Below, piece after piece: positions 56,824-63,582 of a stretch of DNA of 64,000 nucleotides. This DNA comes from Kitasatospora albolonga (GTDB taxonomy: Bacteria > Actinomycetota > Actinomycetes > Streptomycetales > Streptomycetaceae), in the NCBI GenBank assembly GCA_002082585.1, contig CP020563.1, forward strand, positions 7,558,001-7,622,000, written 5' to 3'. The first letter of the stretch is position 1, and each line of letters opens with the position of its first letter. Both the position numbers and the translations under genes were made by a program. The notes beneath the pieces were generated by a model that saw only the letters and a program-made list of their open reading frames with translations, had not been told where the DNA came from and made no database searches.

Positions 56824-58707
56824 TCATCCGGCGCGCATGTACGAGCGGCCGTGCCGCCGTACGGCGACCGCCTGCGCCCGCTCGCGGGCGTACGCCCGGA
56901 GCAGCGCGTCCAGCCGGTAGAGACCCCCCGCGGGCGCACCCAGCAGATTCGCCTCGACCAGGGAGTCCAGGGCCTCTTCGGCCTGCGCCTCGGAGCAGCC
57001 GAACAGCACCGCGACCTTGCCGCTGGAGACCGAGGACGCCCCGTCGGCCCCCAGCGCGGCCAGCACCTCGGCGGGGTCGATCCCGGCCGGAGCCGACCGC
57101 CGGAGCCCGGCCACCTCGGCGTCCAGGCAGGGCCGGACACCGGCATCGCCCGCGCACAGCTCGTCCAGCGGCCGGGGGGCCTCCGTGAGCCGCCGGGCCA
57201 GGTGCCCGATGCTCCAGTGCGGGCGCTCCAGCAGCCGGGTCCCCGCGATCCGGATCGCCAGCGGCAGACCCGCGCAGACCGTCACCACCGTACGGGCCGC
57301 CCGCTGTTCCCCGCCGACCCTGGCCGCGCCGACGATGCTGCCCAGCAGCTCCAGCGACCCGGCCTCGTCCAACGGGCCGAGCAGAAGGGTGCGCGCCCCC
57401 TCCAGATCGGCCAGCCGCCGCCTGCTGGTCACCAGCAGCCTGCTGCCCCCGCTGCCCGGGATCAGCGGCCGCACCTGCGCGGAGCTGGAGGCGTTGTCGA
57501 GCACCACCAGCAGACGGCGGCCCGCAGTGAGCGAGCGGTACAGGCTCTCCCGCTCCGACTCCTCCCCGGGGATCTCGTCCCGGGGCACACCGAGGTCCGC
57601 CAGGAACCGCGGCAGCACCGCCCGGGCGGTCAACGGCCGCTCCGCTCCGCCGAGATCCGCGTACAGCTGGCCGTGCACCGAGGAACCGCGCATGGTGTGC
57701 GCCGCGTGCAGGGCCAGGGCGCTCTTGCCGACACCGCCCCGGCCGGTCACCACCGCCGTCGCCACCATGCCCGCGGGCATCGTGCCGGTCGTGAGGAAGT
57801 GCCGCACCCGCGCCAGCGCGTCGGAGCGGGCCGACAGCGGCAACGGCACCGAGGGAAGCTGCGCCGGATCGGGCCAGCCGGACCTTTCCCGGGCCGTGGC
57901 GGGCGCCGGTACGACGGCCGCCTCCGGGGCCGCCGTCGGCTGCTCCACCGGGTCGGGCGTACGGGGCCGGTCATGGGCCGAGAGGATGTGCCGGTGGACC
58001 TCGCGCAGATCGGCGCTCGGCTCGGCCCCCAGCTGTTCGACGAGCAGTACCCGGGTACGCCGGTAGAGATCCAGGGCCTCCGACTGCCGTCCCGAACGGA
58101 ACAGCGCCAGCATCAACTTGCCCACCAGGGCCTCCCGTAAGGGATGCTTCCGCACCAGCCGCACCAGCTCCGGCACGATCTCGGCGTGCCGCAGCAGCGC
58201 CAGCTCCGCGTCGAACCGCAGCTCCATGGTCTGCAGACGAAGCTCCTGGAGGTAGCGGCCCTCCACATCGCGCAGCGTCCGCGACGGGATGTCCGCCAGC
58301 GGCTCCTCCCGCCACAGGGCGAGTGCCTCGGCCAGCTCGGCGGAGGAACCCTCCAGGTCCCCGCGCTCGGCCAGCTCCGCCGCGCGTCTGCGGTGGGCGG
58401 TGAACTGGCCGAGATCGCTCTCGTGCTCGCCGAGTTCGAGGAGGTAGCCGGGGGCCCGGGTGAGAATGCGGGCGGAGGCGTGCTCGCCCAGCGACTGCCG
58501 CAGGCGCATCACATAGGTGCGGACGGTCGCGGCGGCACTCGGCGGCGGGGCGCCGTCCCAGACGTACTCGGTGATCCGGTCGACCGAGATCACCCGGTTG
58601 GCGTTGAGGAGGAGCGCTGCCATGACCACGCGCTGCCTCGGCGCCGACACGTGCACCTCACGCGCGTTCAGCCGGACGGAAAGCGGGCCCAGCAACAGGA
58701 AGTTCAA
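56824..58707 (-). CDS. bafG: AfsR/SARP-family transcriptional activator with NB-ARC domain
   Basis: 627 aa. The N-terminal OmpR-like winged helix (about 1-95, MNFLLLGPLSVRL...) is followed by a bacterial transcriptional activation domain (about 96-245) and an NB-ARC ATPase with Walker A GRGGVGKSA near residue 320 and VVLDNASSS as the Walker B-like strand. The protein stops after the NB-ARC winged helix, so the TPR half of full-length AfsR is absent. The start codon is TTG (58707-58705, minus) with AGAGGA seven bases upstream. Codon 190 is TTA (58140-58138), the rare leucine codon read by bldA tRNA, so the activator itself may depend on development. It is likely the cluster-situated activator binding in the divergent region toward the type II TE. 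The bafilomycin cluster has an AfsR-type regulator in the same position. Confidence 0.93.
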   Translation of the reverse strand: MNFLLLGPLSVRLNAREVHVSAPRQRVVMAALLLNANRVISVDRITEYVWDGAPPPSAAATVRTYVMRLRQSLGEHASARILTRAPGYLLELGEHESDLGQFTAHRRRAAELAERGDLEGSSAELAEALALWREEPLADIPSRTLRDVEGRYLQELRLQTMELRFDAELALLRHAEIVPELVRLVRKHPLREALVGKLMLALFRSGRQSEALDLYRRTRVLLVEQLGAEPSADLREVHRHILSAHDRPRTPDPVEQPTAAPEAAVVPAPATARERSGWPDPAQLPSVPLPLSARSDALARVRHFLTTGTMPAGMVATAVVTGRGGVGKSALALHAAHTMRGSSVHGQLYADLGGAERPLTARAVLPRFLADLGVPRDEIPGEESERESLYRSLTAGRRLLVVLDNASSSAQVRPLIPGSGGSRLLVTSRRRLADLEGARTLLLGPLDEAGSLELLGSIVGAARVGGEQRAARTVVTVCAGLPLAIRIAGTRLLERPHWSIGHLARRLTEAPRPLDELCAGDAGVRPCLDAEVAGLRRSAPAGIDPAEVLAALGADGASSVSSGKVAVLFGCSEAQAEEALDSLVEANLLGAPAGGLYRLDALLRAYARERAQAVAVRRHGRSYMRAG

Positions 58708-58761
58708 GGGGGAGTCCTCTTCGTCGCACGACCGGTGGGCAAGACTGCTTCCAGCGTCTTA

Positions 58762-58782
58762 GGTGACCATGTAAGGGTCAAC
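58762..58782. promoter_or_regulatory. Imperfect palindrome upstream of the SARP gene (candidate operator)
   Basis: GGTGACC (58762-58768), a 7-nt spacer, then GGTCAAC (58776-58782): six of seven positions pair. Read on the minus strand it contains TTGACC, a good -35 element for the SARP gene, about 70 bp from its start codon. It may bind a dimeric regulator; which one cannot be told from sequence. Confidence 0.35.
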
Positions 58783-58796
58783 GCGCTCCTGTCGTG

Positions 58797-58814
58797 TCTA
58801 GATGTATTCCTAGA
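58797..58814. promoter_or_regulatory. Short inverted repeat TCTAG-N8-CTAGA
   Basis: A perfect 5-bp inverted repeat (58797-58801 and 58810-58814) with an AT-rich 8-nt spacer in the divergent control region, 15 bp from the neighbouring palindrome. CTAG tetramers are rare in Streptomyces DNA, which makes two within 18 bp notable. Function unknown. Confidence 0.25.
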
Positions 58815-59285
58815 GCGAGGGGTCTTGCGCTCGTGCCGGGTTTACGCTGCGCGGCACTGCCGTTACGGCCCCGAGTCCGCCGCTCCGGGGGGCCGGAAGC
58901 CGTGGCCGTACGGGAGGAACAGCGGGGCCACCGCCAACGGTCCGCCCGGCCCCGGCCCGACCGTTGCCGCGGAGCTGGAGCCGGAGCCGGGCCAATCCCG
59001 CAGGATTGATCCGCACCGCAACGTTCTCGCCATTTACCGCGGAAGCAGCCGTAATTGAACGCGGACCTGCGTGGCCGGATACGCTCAGATGCGTACTTGC
59101 TGACATTCCGACGGGCATGGCAGGCTGTCATATGCGGTGCCCTGACTTGCCGATCACCGTCGCTCGGCGCTCCCCGCATTAGCGATTGCTGGCCGACCCA
59201 CCGGTGCGGAGGATGTCCCCGTGATCACCGACCACCGCTCGCCGGCCCCGCGCGGATAAATTCGAGAAAGGATTAAAAGGCCGAC

Positions 59286-60047
59286 ATGACCTCGCTCTCT
59301 TTAGACAGCGACCTGTGGTGCCGTCGCTTCCATCCCTCGCCGACGGCCACGCGCCGACTGGTCTGCTTTCCGCACGCCGGCGGCTCGGCCAGTTTCTACT
59401 TCCCGGTATCCGCCGCACTGCGCGGACCGGTCGACCTTCTCGCCGTGCAGTACCCCGGCAGGCAGGACCGCCGGGAGGAACCCGGCGTCCAGGACCTGCA
59501 CCGCATGGCCGACGACGTGACCGAGGCGCTGCGCCGCTGGGACGACCTCCCCCTGACTCTCTTCGGACACAGCATGGGCGCGCTCGTCGCCTTCGAGGTG
59601 GCCCGGCGGATCGAGCGCGCGGGCGGCCGGATCGACCACCTCTTCGTCTCCGGCCGCAAGGGGCCGTCCGCGGACCGGCCCGAGCTCTCCCACCCGCTCG
59701 ACGACGAGGGCATCGTGGCGGAGGTCAGGGCCATGAGCGGCACCGACGCCCGGCTCCTGGAGGACGAGGAGCTGCTGCGGATGGTGCTGCCCGCGCTGCG
59801 CGGCGACTACCGGGCCCTGGGCGCCTACCGGGCCGACCGCGACGCCGCGGTCACCTGCCCGGTCACCGCTCTGGTGGGGGACGAGGACCCCTGGACACCG
59901 GTCCCCGAGGCCGCGCACTGGCGCGACCGCACGACGGCCGCGTTCGACCTCAAGGTCTTCCCCGGCGGGCACTTCTACCTCAGCAGCCGGGCGGACGAGG
60001 TGACCGGCATGCTCCGTGACCACCTCACCGGCACGCTGCGCACCTGA
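59286..60047 (+). CDS. bafH: Type II (editing) thioesterase
   Basis: 253 aa alpha/beta hydrolase of the RifR/TEII family. Motifs: FPHAGGSA near the N-terminus (residues about 28-35), GHSMG nucleophile elbow (Ser about 99), catalytic Asp in VGDEDPW and His in GGHFYL. TEIIs free PKS carrier domains from stalled or wrongly primed acyl groups. ATG 59286 has AAAAGG five bases upstream. Codon 6 is TTA (59301-59303), an early bldA-type codon that would strongly gate translation. It is the first gene rightward of the divergent control region, followed after 34 bp by the small LuxR gene, so the two probably form one transcript. Confidence 0.94.
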   Translation: MTSLSLDSDLWCRRFHPSPTATRRLVCFPHAGGSASFYFPVSAALRGPVDLLAVQYPGRQDRREEPGVQDLHRMADDVTEALRRWDDLPLTLFGHSMGALVAFEVARRIERAGGRIDHLFVSGRKGPSADRPELSHPLDDEGIVAEVRAMSGTDARLLEDEELLRMVLPALRGDYRALGAYRADRDAAVTCPVTALVGDEDPWTPVPEAAHWRDRTTAAFDLKVFPGGHFYLSSRADEVTGMLRDHLTGTLRT

Positions 60048-60081
60048 GACCACGGACGACAGAGAAGGGGGGGACCGGGGA

Positions 60082-60435
60082 GTGACACCGTCAGCGACCT
60101 CTGAAGAGACCAAGCCCGCACCGCGGCCGCCGAGGTCCGGGCCCGTCGGCGACACCCGCCCGGCGGGCGGGGGCCCGTCCGCCGGTACGGGCGTCCGGCG
60201 GCTGACCGCCGTGGACGTCCGCATCCTGGAAGGTGTCGCGGTCGGCACCCCGACCGTCCGGCTCGCGGCATCGCTCTATCTGAGCCGGCAGGGCATCGAG
60301 TACCGCATCGGGCTGATGATGCGCCATTTCCAGGCCACGAACCGGGCCGCTCTGATTTCCCGGGCACACTCGCTCGGTGTGCTGAGCGTCGGGGCATGGC
60401 CACCTCGTGTCCTCCCGGAATTCCTCGAACCCTAG
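60082..60435 (+). CDS. Small LuxR-type (GerE HTH) regulator
   Basis: 117 aa. Only the C-terminal half is recognisable: LTAVDVRILEGVAVGTP...AASLYLSRQGIEYRI fits the four-helix LuxR/GerE DNA-binding fold (about residues 47-105). The N-terminal 45 residues are Pro/Gly-rich and look disordered; there is no receiver, PAS or ATPase domain. GTG 60082 is chosen for the purine-rich AAGGGGGG/GGGGA upstream; the open frame reaches back to 60016 but would overlap the TE gene. The bafilomycin cluster of S. lohii carries a LuxR-family regulator (Orf1) at this spot, reported as an activator. Its likely target is the fumarylation genes, the PKS, or both; this cannot be decided here. Confidence 0.8.
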   Translation: MTPSATSEETKPAPRPPRSGPVGDTRPAGGGPSAGTGVRRLTAVDVRILEGVAVGTPTVRLAASLYLSRQGIEYRIGLMMRHFQATNRAALISRAHSLGVLSVGAWPPRVLPEFLEP

Positions 60436-60536
60436 AAGAGAGCACCGAAGCCCACCGGAGAAAGGGCCGAAAAGATCCCTTCCGAAGGTGGGAAACGCAC
60501 TCCACCGGTATGCTGCCGGAGATTTTCCCAGACCTG

Positions 60537-60553
60537 GATATCGTCTCGATATC
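60537..60553. promoter_or_regulatory. Perfect 7-3-7 palindrome upstream of the fumaryl transferase gene
   Basis: GATATCG (60537-60543), TCT, CGATATC (60547-60553) lie in the 242-bp gap between the LuxR-type gene and the fumaryl transferase gene, 124 bp upstream of its start. The AT-rich core stands out in this DNA. The geometry suits a dimeric regulator such as the neighbouring LuxR-type protein, but that is inference. The rest of the gap shows only the AGGAG ribosome site at 60668-60672. Confidence 0.4.
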
Positions 60554-60677
60554 GCGCCATGAGACAGATGGCCGACCGCCGGATTCCGCGCCATTGCGCT
60601 CTCGGGCACACCTCCGCTCTACTGCACCTGGGCCGCACCACCGCCCCTTCCATTCACACCAATCCACAGGAGCTGTC

Positions 60678-61640
60678 ATGAGTCTGGGGTACCTGTTCGG
60701 CGGTGGCGTCGGGACCGAGCCGCGGGGCCTGGAGCTCTACCGGACCTACGAGACCGTGCGGAGCTGGTACGAACAGGTCTCCGCGTGGACCGGGCTGACG
60801 GTCGGACAGATCCTGGAGGAGGACCTCCCGGCCGCCCAGGAGGAGCGCCAGAGCGTCGGCACCGTCCGTGAAGCCGCTCTCGCGATCGGCGTGCACGACG
60901 TACTAGCCTCGTTCGACCTGCGCCCCGCGGCCATCGGCGGGCTCAGCCTCGGCGCGATGACCGCCAGCTGTCTCGCCGGAGCGCTGGAGCGGCGGGAACT
61001 GTTCGAACTGCTGGCCGGTTCCCGTGAGGCCCCGGAACCGCCCGCCGAGGCCCCGGGGCAGGGGATAGCCATCGCCTTCGGCTCCCTCGCCGAGGGCGCC
61101 CCCTCCCACCCGGGCGAGAACGTCCCCGGCATCCACCTGGCGGGCGACTTCGGGCCCACGGCCGACGGTACCCAGCGCATCATGATGCTCGCCGGCCACA
61201 CCGAGGCACTCGGCGCTCTCGCCGCCGGGGCCCCACCGGGAACGGTCGTACCGCTCCCCGGACGCACCATCGCCGTCCACACCCCGCTGCGCCGGCCCTA
61301 CCGCGACTTCATGGCCCCGCGCATCGACGCGATCCCCTTCACCGACCCCGAACTCCCGCTGCTGTCCTGTCTGGAGCCCAAGGTCCTGCGCACCGCGGCC
61401 GACGTCAGGGACCTCTTCCAGCGCAACTCCACGGACCCGATCAGCCTGGTCGACGTCTACGGCGGGATGAAGGAGCAGGGCGTACGGCTCGGGCTGGTGA
61501 TGGGCCCCTCGATCCCCGAGGGCATCCTCGCGTTCCCCTTCCCGGTGGTGCACATCGAGCAGCCCGAACACATCGAGCAGGCCCTGACCACCGCCTACGA
61601 CCTCGGTATCGACCTCTCCGGCGCCCCGGCCCTGTCGTGA
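60678..61640 (+). CDS. FabD-fold acyltransferase, predicted fumaryl transferase (bafilomycin Orf2-like)
   Basis: 320 aa, the length of a malonyl-CoA:ACP transacylase. The nucleophile elbow reads GLSLG (Ser 90) where FabD has GHSLG, and His 201 in VHTPLRRP aligns with the FabD catalytic His, so the Ser-His pair is kept while the His before Ser is Leu. The N-terminal GQGSQ loop is replaced by GGGV. In S. lohii the homologous Orf2 moves fumarate from fumaryl-AMP to the C21 hydroxyl of bafilomycin A1, giving bafilomycin C1. The neighbour (4-bp GTGA overlap) is the matching adenylating enzyme, which makes that role far likelier here than a trans-acting AT; all PKS modules seen have their own AT. 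ATG 60678 has AGGAG seven bases upstream; the frame is open to 60396 but that stretch is not protein-like. Confidence 0.88.
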   Translation: MSLGYLFGGGVGTEPRGLELYRTYETVRSWYEQVSAWTGLTVGQILEEDLPAAQEERQSVGTVREAALAIGVHDVLASFDLRPAAIGGLSLGAMTASCLAGALERRELFELLAGSREAPEPPAEAPGQGIAIAFGSLAEGAPSHPGENVPGIHLAGDFGPTADGTQRIMMLAGHTEALGALAAGAPPGTVVPLPGRTIAVHTPLRRPYRDFMAPRIDAIPFTDPELPLLSCLEPKVLRTAADVRDLFQRNSTDPISLVDVYGGMKEQGVRLGLVMGPSIPEGILAFPFPVVHIEQPEHIEQALTTAYDLGIDLSGAPALS

Positions 61641-62716
61641 CCGCCGCCACCCGCGCCGACCCGGACGCCCAGATCGCGCGCTGGCTCGACACCGACCTCG
61701 ACGAGTGGACCCGCACCGTGGTCCGACGCCACTTCGACCCGGTGTCCGGCAGCCCCTACTGGCTCGGTCAGGCCCCCCGGCTGGACTTCGACCCCCGCGA
61801 CATCACCCGCTACGACCAGCTCGGAGCCTTCGGCCCGTTCCCGCTCGACCGGCTGCGCGAGGAGGACCCCGCGGACCTCGTCCCGCTGTCCGTGCCCCGG
61901 CCGCTGGCCGGACGGGTCTGGGACAGCGGAGGCACCACCGGCACCCCCTGCCGGGCGTTCTACACCCCCGACATGCTGCTGCACCGGGCGGTCTGGCGCC
62001 GCTGGTCCTTCGTACGGGAAGGGTTCGCGCCCGGCCGCACCTGGCTCCAGGCCACCCCCACCGGACCGCACCTGATCGGAAACGGCGTCCGGGAGGTGTC
62101 CGAACTCCACGCCGGGCAGGTGTACGCCGTGGACATGGACCCCCGGTGGGTCAAGCGCCTCATCCGGGCGGGCCGCCTGGCCGAGGTCAACGACTACACC
62201 ACCCACCTGCTGGAGCAGATCACCGACGTCCTCAGGCAGGGCCGGGTCCACTACCTCAACACCACCCCGGCCCTCCTCCAGGCCCTCTGCAGGCACCGGC
62301 CCGAACTGGTCGCGGCCCTGGACGGCGTACGCCTGAGCGGCACCCAGATCAGCGCCGACATGTACCGGACCTTCACCACCGCCCTGCGGGGCGGGATCTG
62401 CGGACTGACCTACGGCAACACCTTCGGCAACGCGGCCTGTCTGGACATCGAGCAGGACGGCGAGCTGATCAGCTACGTCCCGAACTATCCGCAGATCACG
62501 ATGGCGGTGGTCGACAAGGGCGACCTCTCGACCCCGGTCGCCCCGGGCACGGTCGGCCGGGTACGGCTCACCGTGCTCCACGAGGACCTCTTCCTCCCCA
62601 ACATCCTGGAACGCGACCAGGCGCTCCGCCACCCGACCGGCCAGTGGCCCACCGACGGCGTCGCCAACATCCGCCCCCTCCAGACCACCAACTCCTCGCC
62701 CGAGGGGCTTTACTGA
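61637..62716 (+). CDS. Short ANL-superfamily adenylating enzyme, predicted fumarate adenylyltransferase (Orf3-like)
   Basis: 359 aa, related to the phenylacetate-CoA ligase (PaaK) branch. The ATP-binding A3 loop reads WDSGGTTGTPCR (residues about 95-106), with LSGTQIS and YGNTFGN further on. The protein ends where ANL ligases begin their C-terminal lid domain (normally about 100 more residues), so it can adenylate but is unlikely to carry out the CoA-transfer half-reaction. This matches the bafilomycin Orf3, which makes free fumaryl-AMP for Orf2. GTG 61637 overlaps the upstream stop by four bases, so translation is coupled. Likely reaction: fumarate + ATP to fumaryl-AMP + PPi, in the cytoplasm. 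Last gene that clearly belongs to the cluster on this side. Confidence 0.87.
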   Translation: MTAATRADPDAQIARWLDTDLDEWTRTVVRRHFDPVSGSPYWLGQAPRLDFDPRDITRYDQLGAFGPFPLDRLREEDPADLVPLSVPRPLAGRVWDSGGTTGTPCRAFYTPDMLLHRAVWRRWSFVREGFAPGRTWLQATPTGPHLIGNGVREVSELHAGQVYAVDMDPRWVKRLIRAGRLAEVNDYTTHLLEQITDVLRQGRVHYLNTTPALLQALCRHRPELVAALDGVRLSGTQISADMYRTFTTALRGGICGLTYGNTFGNAACLDIEQDGELISYVPNYPQITMAVVDKGDLSTPVAPGTVGRVRLTVLHEDLFLPNILERDQALRHPTGQWPTDGVANIRPLQTTNSSPEGLY

Positions 62717-62721
62717 ACCCT

Positions 62722-62752
62722 CGCCCCGAGCGGACGGCGGGGTGCCGGGGCG
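62722..62752. terminator. Hairpin between convergent adenylating-enzyme and lipoprotein genes
   Basis: CGCCCCG (62722-62728) and CGGGGCG (62746-62752) form a perfect 7-bp stem around a 17-nt loop, in the 45-bp space between the two converging stop codons. No T tract. It may mark the transcriptional end of the cluster. Confidence 0.4.
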
Positions 62753-62761
62753 TGATCCCGC

Positions 62762-63325
62762 TCAGTCCGAGCAGTCGGCCGTGGAGCCGTCGGCGGTGGA
62801 GCCGACGGACACGCGGTAGCCGGTTCCGGAGGCGAACTCGGGCCCGGGCCGGTGCCCTTCGTCCTTCAGGATCTCCTCCGTCAGGAAGTAGACGTCCAGC
62901 GTCACCGTGCTGCTGCCCTTGCCGAGGGTGAAGCACAGACTCTCCGCCCGGTTTGCCTTGGGCGACCCCGGGGCGGTCCTGGACGGCTTCCAGCCGTCCT
63001 GCTTCGCCGCGGTCCGGTAGTGCTCGATCACATCGGCCCTGCCGCCGGGGAACACATAGGTCCGGTCGGCGTACAGGTGCGCCTCGCCGCTGTCCTCCCA
63101 GCAACCGGAGTCGAGGTCCTCGAAGCCCCGGGGGACGACGGCCCCCTCGGGCCGGGAGCCGAGGACGGCGTGCGACTCCAGCTCCGCGACCCGGCTTTCG
63201 GTGCCCTCACAGCTGACGAACAGCGAAGAAGCCCCGGCAATCTGACAGCCGGTCAGCACCCCGCCCGCGACGGCCGCCGTCAGCAGCGCGGCGGCACAAC
63301 GGCCGGTTCGGGTGCGAAGGGTCAT
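62762..63325 (-). CDS. Putative secreted lipoprotein of unknown function
   Basis: 187 aa. A basic N-terminus (MTLRTRTGR), a hydrophobic stretch and a lipobox LTGC (Cys about 27) predict export and lipid anchoring to the outer face of the membrane. The mature part has five more Cys residues, which could form disulfides, and no domain I recognise. ATG at 63325 (minus) has AGGAG six bases upstream. It is convergent to the adenylating-enzyme gene and has no link to polyketide chemistry, so I take it as flanking chromosome. Function unknown. Confidence 0.85.
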   Translation of the reverse strand: MTLRTRTGRCAAALLTAAVAGGVLTGCQIAGASSLFVSCEGTESRVAELESHAVLGSRPEGAVVPRGFEDLDSGCWEDSGEAHLYADRTYVFPGGRADVIEHYRTAAKQDGWKPSRTAPGSPKANRAESLCFTLGKGSSTVTLDVYFLTEEILKDEGHRPGPEFASGTGYRVSVGSTADGSTADCSD

Positions 63326-63582
63326 ATCTGCTCCTGGAGTCGGCAGGCCGAGGCGGCCGGATGCCGTTCTCCGGAACCGGCCGAACAGGGCCGCCTGTCA
63401 CGCATGGCCGGTGACGGTATCACGATGATCTTCCGCCGGACCGTAAGGCTGTTCGAGCCCGTCGTACGGGCAAGGAGACCTTGGCCACATCCGGGACGCG
63501 GTCGGGATGCCTTCACGGGGCCCGGGTGTTGGCGAGGAACGGACCTCATGGACCGCTGACGCGCCTACGAACAGGACTTGAT

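Larger units (their letters stand above)
58708..59285. promoter_or_regulatory. Divergent intergenic control region between SARP and type II TE genes
   Basis: 578 bp without a credible gene; the short open frames here have no ribosome sites or family features. Base composition is visibly less GC-rich than elsewhere. It holds a 21-bp imperfect palindrome (58762-58782), a TCTAG/CTAGA inverted repeat (58797-58814), a possible plus-strand promoter (TTGAAC 59055-59060, 19-nt gap, TACGCT 59080-59085) and an AAAAGG ribosome site at 59275-59280 for the TE gene. It is the only divergent promoter region in the window, so it is the natural place for SARP binding. Confidence 0.6.

Noticed and set aside
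58778-59182. Short open frames in the divergent region (for example 58964-59182 plus, 58778-59179 minus)
   Set aside because: No ribosome site, no family features, biased composition; the region is better explained as promoter DNA.
60678-61640. Reading the FabD-like protein as a trans-acting AT for the PKS
   Set aside because: Every visible module has its own AT with GHSxG, the elbow here is GLSLG, and the gene is coupled to an adenylating enzyme as in the known fumaryl pair.
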